DNA from: Lachnospiraceae bacterium
Lineage (GTDB): Bacteria > Bacillota_A > Clostridia > Lachnospirales > Lachnospiraceae
Length of the DNA: 64,000 nt
Assembly (NCBI GenBank): GCA_024684065.1
Contig: JAIKXO010000252.1
Span: forward strand, 1 to 64,000
Direction: 5' to 3'
Shown: one piece after another, positions 7,535 through 14,617 of the stretch
Numbering within the stretch: position 1 is the first letter of the stretch
How the letters are laid out: each line of letters opens with the position of its first letter
Position numbers and translations under genes: made by a program
The notes under the pieces: model-generated
Database searches by the model: none
Told to the model about the DNA's origin: nothing
Seen by the model: the letters and a program-made list of their open reading frames with translations, nothing else

Positions 7535-8269
7535 TCAGGACAGCCCTAAAAGGTTCTTCTCAAGGGTATCCATTATACTGATCCTCGCAGCAGCCTCCGT
7601 TTTGTCTGAGGAATCCTCTGAAAATACGGTCTTAAGCTCCAGAGAATCTCGTTCCGCCTTATCTTCCGAGGAAAGGAGGCCCTTTACCATCTTAGTGGTA
7701 TCTCCTTCGGTTTGCTCCTCTGTTTCCTTAAGGCTTTCCTTAAGCTCGATCTGCTTATCATATTCCTGCTTGGAGATCTCACCCTTTCTGTACATAGCCT
7801 CGATCTGATCCTCAGTCAGGCCGGAAAATGACGTCACTGTCTGCTTATTATTTTCAATTTGCTTATTTTCCTCAAGCTGCTTATTTTCTTCTGCCTGCTT
7901 CTTTTCCTCTGTTTTCTCTCTTTCTTCTTTTTCCCTTTCCTTTATTGCGGCAGCCTTCTGTTCCTCAGATCTCCGGTCCGAACCCGGAAGGGCGCCTGTC
8001 TTCTCTTCATCTTTCTTTTCTTCATCCTTTGGGAGAACATCCATTCTCCCGAATTTGAGATCCTCAAGCTTTTCTGAGCTTTTTTCGCCTACCTGCACGG
8101 TATCCCCGTCTTCAGACTTAGATACCACGTTCTGAAGCTCCTCTTCCTTCTCCTGTTTTTTTGTCTCAGGTTTTTCTGTATCAGCCAACGGGCTCCTTAC
8201 TCTTTGTACCTGCGCAGTCGCAGGAACCGGTGAAAAATCTGCTATCGGCCTGATCTGCATTCCCGCCAT
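7535..8269 (-). CDS. E/K-rich protein of unknown function
   Basis: I do not recognise this 244-residue protein. A strong ribosome binding site (AGGAGG, 9 bases before ATG) supports the start. The first 30 residues (MAGMQIRPIADFSPVPATAQ...) look like a conserved targeting or docking segment and are not a signal peptide. Residues 35-150 are highly charged and probably disordered or coiled coil, with a short tandem motif of the type EENKQ(L/I) repeated three times near 125-145. A folded-looking segment follows (SGLTEDQIEAMYRKGEISKQEYDKQIELKE, read in two parts around residue 150-180), whose EAMYRKGEISKQEYD resembles the short helical motif of SHOCT-type domains. The C-terminus is helical (ISIMDTLEKNLLGLS). 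It has its own promoter candidate and terminator. A structural or scaffold role is possible but unproven. Confidence 0.6.
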   Translation of the reverse strand: MAGMQIRPIADFSPVPATAQVQRVRSPLADTEKPETKKQEKEEELQNVVSKSEDGDTVQVGEKSSEKLEDLKFGRMDVLPKDEEKKDEEKTGALPGSDRRSEEQKAAAIKEREKEEREKTEEKKQAEENKQLEENKQIENNKQTVTSFSGLTEDQIEAMYRKGEISKQEYDKQIELKESLKETEEQTEGDTTKMVKGLLSSEDKAERDSLELKTVFSEDSSDKTEAAARISIMDTLEKNLLGLS

Positions 8270-8379
8270 ATTCCAATACCTCCTGAATTATATCCTTAAC
8301 CCGCTTCTTCGATTCCGATAAAAGCTACGCCGTTTTGTAACCGTATAAAAATACTGAAAAGTTCTCGATAGTTATCATT

Positions 8380-8408
8380 ATTGTATCATATTCCGTACAA
8401 TCCTACAA
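8380..8408 (-). promoter_or_regulatory. Promoter candidate of the E/K-rich gene
   Basis: TTGTAG (8403-8408) and TACAAT (8380-8385) on the minus strand are spaced by 17 bp, about 110 bp upstream of the start codon. Both hexamers match consensus in 5 of 6 or fewer positions, and the surrounding DNA is AT-rich, so this is a moderate call. Confidence 0.45.
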
Positions 8409-8637
8409 GCAAATCTTATGTTAACCGATATTTTTTATAAGTTTATTATGATATGATTTTATGGTATGATCCAAATGTATGCGTTCGCAATTTGCCAGAA
8501 TATCGATTTAATATTTCCCCGGGAAAAAAACGGTTAAAAAAATAATAAAAATTTCACCCCTGTTTTATTTTTTCATAATAGAATTTTATACATTATTATG
8601 TAAATTAATATTATTTTTCTGCTTTTGTTGATTTTAC

Positions 8638-8655
8638 ACCACAAGAGCTTGTGGT
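8638..8655. promoter_or_regulatory. 18-bp palindrome, possible operator
   Basis: ACCACAAG and CTTGTGGT are exact complements separated by AG. The palindrome lies about 35 bp upstream of the -35 box of the small RNA candidate. The two-base centre makes an RNA hairpin unlikely, so a dimeric protein binding site fits better. Confidence 0.4.
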
Positions 8656-8689
8656 TTGTATATTTTTTACTACTATTTTAAAAAATGTG

Positions 8690-8718
8690 TTGTTTTTTTG
8701 GGAATTATAATATATAAT
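8690..8718 (+). promoter_or_regulatory. Promoter of the candidate small RNA
   Basis: TTGTTT (8690-8695) and TATAAT (8713-8718) are spaced by 17 bp on the plus strand. The predicted start is near 8726. A second TATAAT at 8706-8711 overlaps and could be an alternative -10. The region is AT-rich, which raises the chance of a false match, but the position fits the terminator 80 bp downstream. Confidence 0.5.
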
Positions 8719-8725
8719 AACATCC

Positions 8726-8838
8726 GTAAGCGAGGTTCAACCCTTCAATGGAACCTCAATTACGACCCCTTATTAATTATTTATACTCCCCTCATCGTAG
8801 CCCGTTGGTTCCCCCATCGGGCTACATTCTTTTTATAA
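8726..8838 (+). ncRNA. Candidate C-rich small RNA
   Basis: About 110 nt bounded by a promoter-like sequence and an intrinsic terminator, with no credible reading frame. Hairpin 1 is GAGGTTC/GAACCTC (8732-8738, 8751-8757). Hairpin 2 is the terminator. Four runs of three to five C fall in loops or single-stranded parts (CCC in loop 1; GACCCC near 8764; CTCCCCTC near 8786; TTCCCCC in the terminator loop). In Firmicutes, small RNAs such as RsaE/RoxS use C-rich, unpaired motifs to pair with Shine-Dalgarno sequences. This one has the same design, but I do not recognise it as a named family. It points away from the genes on both sides. Confidence 0.5.
8797..8833 (+). terminator. Intrinsic terminator of the small RNA candidate
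   Basis: GTAGCCCG (8797-8804) pairs perfectly with CGGGCTAC (8818-8825) across a 13-base loop containing CCCCC, followed by ATTCTTTTTAT. This is a good plus-strand terminator that ends no plus-strand gene, which is why an upstream RNA gene is suspected. Confidence 0.75.
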
Positions 8839-8869
8839 TTCCGATATTGATATTGGCCTGAACATAATA

Positions 8870-8913
8870 ATAGTGGACGGATTTATTTCTGTCACTATAA
8901 ATCCGTCCACTAT
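8870..8913. terminator. 17-bp perfect inverted repeat
   Basis: Arms at 8870-8886 and 8897-8913 are exact complements over 17 bp with a 10-base loop; the core of the stem is GGACGGATTTAT. It lies 137 bp beyond the stop codon of the GH130 gene and could end that minus-strand transcript, although no T-run follows on that strand. On the plus strand AATTTATTT follows. A bidirectional terminator or a mobile hairpin repeat are both possible. Confidence 0.5.
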
Positions 8914-9049
8914 AATTTATTTACTGTAATTTATCTGCGGCTATTTACTGATCCGAAGCTTATTTATTAACTCCCGAAGTTTTTACTGCGGTCTTTTAAC
9001 GGCATCAGTCTGATACCCATACCCGGTCTGATCCGGGCTGCGTCTCATT

Positions 9050-10231
9050 TTATGAACATCCCTCTCTCTTTAATATCTCCAGATTATTCTTTATTAAATC
9101 GCATCTTTGCGCAACACATTCCACGGATCTTAATCTGTCCTGCGGGGTATTGAATACATAATCAGTAAGCCTGTCTATTGTTGTGCCCGCAACATGCATC
9201 CTCGTGTCAGAAGAGGCATAATAGATGAACACGTCTCCGTTATCCCTCTTGACCGCCCCGTTCGTAAAGACCACGTTCGAGACATCTCCGACCCTTTCTC
9301 TTCCGTAGGGAGCTATAAGGACGCCGCCCGGTTCAGCTATTACCTTCGAAGGATCCTTAAGGTCCGTCGCAAAGGCATATATTACGTATCTTAATCCGGC
9401 CGCCGTATTCCTCACTCCATGAGCGATATGTATCCATCCTTTATCGGTCTTTATGGGTGTTGCTCCGGACCCGTTCTTTGCCTCTGTTATGGTGTGGTAT
9501 CTCCTCCTGCTTGTGATGATCTCTTCATCGATCACCGCGTGCTCTATATCATCACAGAGCCCGAAGCCTATTCCTCCTCCCGAGCCTGTATCGATGAAAT
9601 CATCCATAGGCCTTGTATAAAAAGCATATTTTCCGTCGACAAATTCAGGATGCAGCACCACATTCCTCTGCTGGGGAGATCTGAGGGTTTTCAGATTGTC
9701 AAGGCGCTCCCACTTTTTTAAGTCCCTGGTCCTTACTATCCCTGCGCTCGCAACGGCGGCGGAGAGGTCATTTACCGAGGTATCCTTTGCTTCTGAGCAG
9801 AATACACCGTAAATATATCCGTCTTCATGCTTTGTAAGCCTCATGTCATATACATTTGTCTCTTCAGGGCAGGTGTCATCAAAGAGTATCGGATAATCCC
9901 GGAATCTGAAGCCGTCAACTCCCGTATCACTTTCGGCAACTCCGAAAAATGATTTTCGATCCGCCCCTTCTATCCTTGCGATCAGATAAATCTTCCCGTC
10001 AAGCTCGATGGCTCCGGAATTCATGACCGCATTTACTCCGAGCCTCTCCATGAAAAAGGGGTTCGTCTCAATATTAAGGTCATATTTCCATGTTAACGGA
10101 ATATGCCTTCTCGTAAGCACCGGATTTACATACCTGTCAAAGATCCCGTTATAAAAATCCGATTTCCGGTTAGGCATATTGATTATTCTGTTATACTTCT
10201 CCAGCTCAACATAATAATTTGGATGCAGCAT
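9050..10231 (-). CDS. 4-O-beta-D-mannosyl-D-glucose phosphorylase (GH130)
   Basis: A GH130 subfamily 1 phosphorylase of 393 residues that splits mannosyl-beta-1,4-glucose with phosphate into mannose 1-phosphate and glucose in the cytoplasm. Family landmarks: [18 protein letters not shown] (near residue 85), [11 protein letters not shown] (near 130, with the likely catalytic Asp), [33 protein letters not shown] (near 315) and [12 protein letters not shown] (near 340). Start supported by AGGAGG. It follows the cellobiose 2-epimerase gene, its partner in the mannobiose pathway known from Ruminococcus albus and Bacteroides fragilis, in which mannobiose is first epimerised to mannosylglucose. Its leader carries a 26-nt repeat also found before the chemoreceptor gene. 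Specificity is inferred from family and context. Confidence 0.88.
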   Translation of the reverse strand: MLHPNYYVELEKYNRIINMPNRKSDFYNGIFDRYVNPVLTRRHIPLTWKYDLNIETNPFFMERLGVNAVMNSGAIELDGKIYLIARIEGADRKSFFGVAESDTGVDGFRFRDYPILFDDTCPEETNVYDMRLTKHEDGYIYGVFCSEAKDTSVNDLSAAVASAGIVRTRDLKKWERLDNLKTLRSPQQRNVVLHPEFVDGKYAFYTRPMDDFIDTGSGGGIGFGLCDDIEHAVIDEEIITSRRRYHTITEAKNGSGATPIKTDKGWIHIAHGVRNTAAGLRYVIYAFATDLKDPSKVIAEPGGVLIAPYGRERVGDVSNVVFTNGAVKRDNGDVFIYYASSDTRMHVAGTTIDRLTDYVFNTPQDRLRSVECVAQRCDLIKNNLEILKREGCS

Positions 10232-10255
10232 GCTTCTTTTCCTCCTCAGTAAGAT

Positions 10256-10281
10256 GGGTTTTTGCCCCTGAAATATCTGAC
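10256..10281 (-). repeat. 26-nt leader repeat, copy 1 (before GH130)
   Basis: Identical over all 26 bases to 55621-55646. On the minus strand it ends in GGGGCAAAAACCC, a short hairpin placed about 10 bases before the ribosome binding site of the GH130 gene. The other copy is placed the same way before the chemoreceptor gene, so a shared post-transcriptional control element is possible. Confidence 0.65.
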
Positions 10282-10315
10282 CTGTCCGCCACAGAACAAA
10301 AAGCTTCTTTTCCTC

Positions 10316-11476
10316 TTAAAGCCTCTTCATTATCTCCATGCACATTCTTCCGTTATGATAAGGGCACTTCCACTCTTCAACGATAGGTTTTTCAGGATCC
10401 GGCCTGCGGTTTTCGTCCACGGCATAGAACCATTCGGAGCCCTCCCTCTTATCGATCTGATATTCCTTTATATAGTTCCAGACGTTCTCGGCGGCTTTAA
10501 GGTATTTTTCATCCCCGCTCTTCTCATAGGCGTTTACGAAGCCGACGACCGTTTCCGCCTGGACCCACCAGATCCTTACCGTATTGTCCTTTCCTTTTTC
10601 ACATTCATTTAGCAGCGAGTCCCCCGTATAAGCCCTCTCGTATATCCTCTCCGAAAGCGCCCTTGTTACCCTTCCAAGCCTCTCTGAATACCCGGGGTCT
10701 CCTATGATCTCAAGCGTCCTGTCCAAAAGCCAGGCAGTCTCGATATCATGCCCATAGGAATGAAGGTCGATAAGAGAATTATAGTTTCTGTCAAAGAAGA
10801 CCTCCTGTCTCTTAAGCCCGCTGTTATATATTTTTGTCTCGATGATATCAAGCATGAACATAAGCCGCTTTTTCGCGAGCTCATTACGGCTCACCCTGTA
10901 AAGCTCGGTATAGGCTTCCAGGACATGCAGAAGCGTATTCATGGTCTTTTCGGCCATAACCCCGTTCTCCGAAAGCTTCTCATTGCTCTCGGGAGAAAAG
11001 TCCTCCTTAAAGGCTTCAAGATAACCGATATCGTCAGTACACTTTTCCTCAACTGTCTTCATAAGGGCTTCTGCTTCCGTGAGAGCCTTTTCGTCCCCTG
11101 AGGCATTATAATAAGAAGAAAGGGCATAGATAGCGAATGCCTGATTATAAGTATGCTTTGTGGAATCAAAAACCGACCCGTCATAGTTAAGGGACCAGTA
11201 TATCCCGCCGTATTTTCTGTCAAGACAGTGCTCCGTCATAAACTCATAGGCATGCTTAGCCTCTGAAAGAAGCTCCTCATCCTTTAACAGCATATAGGCA
11301 TTTGAGAAAAACCACAGGATCCTGCTGTTTAATATACATCCCTTTACGGCCTTCTTATCAAGCCTTAAGTCAAACCCCATATACCCGTAATATCCGCCGT
11401 ATTCATCGTCCCTCATCCCCTTCCAGAAAGGAATGATGTGTTCCTTTAATTCCCGTTCTATCTCTTCCCTGAACAT
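10316..11476 (-). CDS. Cellobiose 2-epimerase (AGE family)
   Basis: A 386-residue (alpha/alpha)6-barrel of the N-acylglucosamine 2-epimerase superfamily. Cellobiose 2-epimerase interconverts the reducing-end glucose and mannose of beta-1,4-disaccharides, turning mannobiose into mannosylglucose for GH130. Diagnostic segments: KHTYNQAFAIYALS (near residue 100), a SYGHDIETAWLLD helix with a catalytic-type His (near 240), WWVQAETVVGF (near 300) and EWKCPYHNGRMCMEI at the C-terminus with a second conserved His. The start is taken at ATG 11476, with GGGAG 9 bases upstream; the in-frame ATG at 11491 lacks a ribosome binding site. It lies 84 bp before GH130 and 150 bp after metI on the same strand, so it may share transcription with either. 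Confidence 0.88.
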   Translation of the reverse strand: MFREEIERELKEHIIPFWKGMRDDEYGGYYGYMGFDLRLDKKAVKGCILNSRILWFFSNAYMLLKDEELLSEAKHAYEFMTEHCLDRKYGGIYWSLNYDGSVFDSTKHTYNQAFAIYALSSYYNASGDEKALTEAEALMKTVEEKCTDDIGYLEAFKEDFSPESNEKLSENGVMAEKTMNTLLHVLEAYTELYRVSRNELAKKRLMFMLDIIETKIYNSGLKRQEVFFDRNYNSLIDLHSYGHDIETAWLLDRTLEIIGDPGYSERLGRVTRALSERIYERAYTGDSLLNECEKGKDNTVRIWWVQAETVVGFVNAYEKSGDEKYLKAAENVWNYIKEYQIDKREGSEWFYAVDENRRPDPEKPIVEEWKCPYHNGRMCMEIMKRL

Positions 11477-11626
11477 ATTCACATCTCCCATGATCCATAT
11501 TTATTCGGACAGTATTTCTGTACCGTAACCTTCACTTTTCAGGCATTGTCCATCTGTTGAAAGGTTTCCTTCACTTAATGTCTGACCTCTTCAGAACCGA
11601 AATCCTCCATCCGTCCATAAAACAGC

Positions 11627-12295
11627 TTATAACGCTTCCTTCCTGTGGTCAAGCTTTGCCGATATGAACATCCCAAGCCACTGGAGGGCCTGGACCAGAA
11701 CAACTATGATGCACAGGGTCACTATCATAACTCCCGTATCATACCGGTAATATCCGTATCTTATGGCTATGTCCCCAAGACCGCCGCCGCCGACGACACC
11801 GGCCATCGCGGAATATCCAAGCACGGTGCCGAGCACGATGGTAAGGCCTACTATCAGGGATGTCCTCGCCTCCGAAAGCAGAACCTTTACTACTATCGTT
11901 TTAGTCGTTGCTCCCATGGAAACCGCGGCATCAATCACTCCCTGGGGAACCTCCTTTAAGGAGTTCTCGACCATCCTTCCTATAAACGGGGCTGCAGCCA
12001 GGGTCAGAGGAACAACCGTCGCAGTCGGTCCATAGCTTTTTCCCACCAGAAATCTGGTTAAAGGTATGACAAGTATGAGCAATATCAGAAACGGGATACT
12101 CCTCGAAATATTGACTATGACGTCAAAGACCCTGTAAACCGCTTTATTTTCCCTGAGCCCGCCCTGACCGGTAAGCGTCAGGACGATCCCGATAGGCAAT
12201 CCCAGGATATATCCGAAAAATGTTGACAAAAGGGTCATGAACAGTGTGTCCCTTATTCCTTCAACAAGCATTAAGGTCATCGCTTCATCCCACAT
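11627..12295 (-). CDS. metI: Methionine ABC transporter permease
   Basis: A 222-residue inner-membrane permease with five predicted membrane segments and the EAA loop that docks to the ATPase (EVPQGVIDAAVSMGATTKTI, near residue 130). It belongs to the MetI family, which imports D- and L-methionine as a MetN2-MetI2 complex fed by MetQ. Its ATG lies inside the end of metN (11-bp overlap), and AGGAGG within the metN frame sits 9 bases before it, so the two are co-translated. Length is normal. Assignment is strong because metN and metQ lie next to it. Confidence 0.92.
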   Translation of the reverse strand: MWDEAMTLMLVEGIRDTLFMTLLSTFFGYILGLPIGIVLTLTGQGGLRENKAVYRVFDVIVNISRSIPFLILLILVIPLTRFLVGKSYGPTATVVPLTLAAAPFIGRMVENSLKEVPQGVIDAAVSMGATTKTIVVKVLLSEARTSLIVGLTIVLGTVLGYSAMAGVVGGGGLGDIAIRYGYYRYDTGVMIVTLCIIVVLVQALQWLGMFISAKLDHRKEAL

Positions 12296-13106
12296 TGTTC
12301 TCTACCTCCTGATCATCTTCATCGATCTCTACCTCTTCACTCATTCCTACATATATAAGACGTCTTGCCGATGCGGTCTTAGGGTTGGTGAATACATCCT
12401 CTACCCTTCCCGATTCCCTGATGATCCCCTCCTCAAGGACCGTAACCTTTGAGCATATCTTTTTTATAACTGTCATTTCATGGGTGATCACGATTATGGT
12501 AATGCCAAGCCTCTTATTTATATCAAGAAGAAGCGACAGGATTGATGCGGTCGTCTGAGGATCCAGCGCGCTCGTTGCTTCATCGCAGAGCAGTATCTCA
12601 GGATCAGCCGCCAAAACCCTGGCTATGGCCACCCTCTGCTGCTGTCCCCCCGACAGCTGTGACGGATATGCCGAAGCCTTCTCCGAAAGCCCGACTGCGT
12701 CTAGCAGCTCCATGGCCTTTTTCTTACGTTCCTCCTTGGGGACACCCAATATCTCCAAAGGGAAACATACATTATTAAGTACCGTTCTCTGTGAAAGCAG
12801 GTTAAAATGCTGGAATATCATCCCGATCTTCGTTCTTTGGAGTCTGAGCTCTTCTTTACCAAGGGCTGTGAGCTCCTTCTCTCCTATAAAAATCTTTCCC
12901 GAATCGGGCGTTTCAAGAAGATTCAAGCAGCGTACCAGCGTGCTCTTTCCTGCCCCTGACAACCCGATGATACCGTAGATATCACCCTTATCCACGGTAA
13001 AAGAAACGTCCTTTAAGGCTTCCACGACTTCCGTTTTCGTCCTGTATTCCTTGTACAGGTGCTCCACTCTTATAGCCGCCCCGTTATTTATACCTGTTTC
13101 ACTCAT
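12285..13106 (-). CDS. metN: Methionine ABC transporter ATPase, without NIL domain
   Basis: A 273-residue ABC ATPase: Walker A GLSGAGKST (near residue 46), Q-loop IFQHFNLL, signature LSGGQQQR (near 148), Walker B ILLCDEATSAL and switch His in ITHEM. MetN proteins usually run to about 340 residues, with a C-terminal NIL (ACT-like) domain that binds methionine and shuts the transporter off. Here the chain ends with VFTNPKTASARRLIYVG and an acidic tail (EEVEIDEDDQEVE), so that domain is absent and trans-inhibition is probably lost. Start chosen at ATG 13106, with AGGAG 6 bases upstream; the frame extends to 13196 without a ribosome binding site. Confidence 0.9.
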   Translation of the reverse strand: MSETGINNGAAIRVEHLYKEYRTKTEVVEALKDVSFTVDKGDIYGIIGLSGAGKSTLVRCLNLLETPDSGKIFIGEKELTALGKEELRLQRTKIGMIFQHFNLLSQRTVLNNVCFPLEILGVPKEERKKKAMELLDAVGLSEKASAYPSQLSGGQQQRVAIARVLAADPEILLCDEATSALDPQTTASILSLLLDINKRLGITIIVITHEMTVIKKICSKVTVLEEGIIRESGRVEDVFTNPKTASARRLIYVGMSEEVEIDEDDQEVENNVG

Positions 13107-13568
13107 TCTTCTCTCCTTACAAAAATTTTTTTGTTTTTTAAAAAAATTTTTGGGACCAAAAAGTTCCGAAAAACAAAACTTTCCGGTAATAATCAATACT
13201 TTACTTATTAATTACCCCCGGATATCTAAGGAAAAACTGATTAATTCAGTTTTTCCTTAGATTCCTCCGGCAGGATGCGCAGAAATCCGCCAAGGAAGGG
13301 CACTTCGTGCCCGCGGGCTTATTCGACATTTGTAAACAAATGTCGAATTGATTTTCGCGCGGGAAACGCTTTAATCAGCGTTTCCCTGCTATTATACTTC
13401 CAAAAGATCGGGATGATCTTACAATAAAAAACAAAGGCATCACGGGATCCTTATCCCTGCGATACCTCTGTTTTATACGGCTCTCTTAAATGACCGAGCT
13501 TGCTGATGCAAGCTCTGAGCGAAAAGGAAGCGGATCAGATATCCGCATTATAACGATCCTTCCTTATA
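13107..13568. repeat. Hairpin-dense spacer between metQ and metN
   Basis: This 460-bp gap inside one transporter gene set has no reading frame worth calling but at least six perfect hairpins: 17 bp at 13224-13262, GGGCAC/GTGCCC at 13298-13312, 12 bp at 13321-13348 (ATTCGACATTTG arms), 10 bp at 13361-13386 (GGGAAACGCT arms), 8 bp at 13496-13515 (GAGCTTGC arms) and 6 bp at 13530-13546. No SAM-I (S-box) or T-box consensus is seen. The first hairpin is a dispersed repeat (29 of 35 bases shared with 32936-32970). The block could separate MetQ from MetNI expression, or be inserted repeat DNA. Confidence 0.6.
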
Positions 13569-14465
13569 TTAATCCTCAAAAGGGACAACCGCACCATCAT
13601 AGGTATCATTGATAAATTTCTTTATCTCGTCTGATTTTAACACTTTCACTAACGCCTGTATACCCTCTTCGTTCTCATGTCCCTCTAAAACAGCAATAAT
13701 ATTTACGTATGTCTTAGCCGCCTCTGAATCACTTTGTTCATAAGCAACCGCATCTTTACCTACAGAAAAGCCCGCTTCAAGAGCATAGTTTCCATTCAGG
13801 ACTACAAAAGCCACCTCACCCGTTACTCTTGAAACCTGCGCTGCCTCAAGCTCTTCGATCTCAATGTTTAAAGGATTGTCGACTATATCCATGACCGTAG
13901 CGGTCAATCCGGCATCTTCTTTTAAAGTGATGATCCCATTGTCCTGAAGAAGCAGGAGAGCCCTGGCTTCATTGGTAGTATCATTGGGAACCGCGATAAC
14001 GTCTCCGTCCGCAAGCTCCTTAAGATCCGACTTGGTTCCCGGATAGATTCCGAAGGGCTCATAGTGTATCCCTCCGGCATTGACCAGTTTGGTCCCGTTC
14101 TCCTCATTAAAATCATTCAGATACGGAATATGCTGGAAATAATTCGCATCGATCTCACCACTGTCTACGACAAGATTGGGCTGAACATAATCTTCAAATT
14201 CTATGATCTCAAGTGAATAGCCTTCCTCTGAAAGGAGCTTTGACGCCTCCTTAAGTATCTCCGCGTGTGGTGTGGGAGATGCTGCCACAGTGATCGTTTT
14301 ATCCGGGGCCGGCGCTGTCTCCGTTTCGGATGCCTCTGCCGTCTCCGTGACGCCTGCCGGACCCGCCTGTCCTGCCGGAGCCATGGCACAGCCCGCAAGC
14401 ATGCCTGTGGATAACGCTCCCGATAAGATCGCAGCGGTTAATTTCATTAAAAACTGTTTTTTCAT
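13569..14465 (-). CDS. metQ: Methionine-binding lipoprotein
   Basis: A 298-residue MetQ/NlpA-family substrate-binding lipoprotein. The N-terminus has a lipoprotein signal peptide with lipobox LAGC (Cys near residue 26), followed by an acidic, Ala/Thr-rich linker. The binding fold then shows ITVAASPTPHAEIL (near 58), EIDANYFQHIPYL and NDTTNEARALLLLQDNG, typical of methionine binders. AAGGAGG precedes the ATG. It delivers methionine to MetNI, whose genes lie 460 bp downstream on the same strand across a hairpin-rich gap. It stands 150 bp downstream of the GH94 gene; whether it is read from that promoter is not clear. Confidence 0.92.
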   Translation of the reverse strand: MKKQFLMKLTAAILSGALSTGMLAGCAMAPAGQAGPAGVTETAEASETETAPAPDKTITVAASPTPHAEILKEASKLLSEEGYSLEIIEFEDYVQPNLVVDSGEIDANYFQHIPYLNDFNEENGTKLVNAGGIHYEPFGIYPGTKSDLKELADGDVIAVPNDTTNEARALLLLQDNGIITLKEDAGLTATVMDIVDNPLNIEIEELEAAQVSRVTGEVAFVVLNGNYALEAGFSVGKDAVAYEQSDSEAAKTYVNIIAVLEGHENEEGIQALVKVLKSDEIKKFINDTYDGAVVPFED

Positions 14466-14571
14466 AATAACCTCCTTAAAAAGTTCTGCCTTAGCGGAAA
14501 CAAAAGCAGTCAGGTCACCCCGGTCCTGCCAGCGCTTCCGATAATAATAATACGGCGTGTTAAAACACGTC

Positions 14572-14607
14572 TTTTATCGGAACCTTGGAAAGCAGGTTCC
14601 GATAAAA
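14572..14607 (-). repeat. Dispersed hairpin repeat TTATCGGAACC, copy 1
   Basis: A 14-bp perfect inverted repeat (TTTTATCGGAACCT arms, 8-base loop) between GH94 and metQ. Its central 31 bases match 40813-40843 (plus strand) at 29 positions. The A and T runs are on the wrong sides for an intrinsic terminator on either strand, so a repeat element or binding site is more likely. Confidence 0.6.
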
Positions 14608-14617
14608 TATATTATCA

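Noticed and set aside
8656..8838. A 60-codon plus-strand frame over the small RNA candidate
   Set aside because: No ribosome binding site, a low-complexity Tyr/Phe start that only reflects AT-rich DNA, and both hairpins lie inside the frame.
13107..13568. SAM-I riboswitch or T-box between metQ and metN
   Set aside because: Hairpins are plentiful, but the conserved SAM-I core and the T-box TGGNACCGCG sequence are not found on either strand.
14572..14607. Intrinsic terminator of GH94
   Set aside because: The stem is perfect, but the T-run precedes and the A-run follows it on both strands, the reverse of a terminator.
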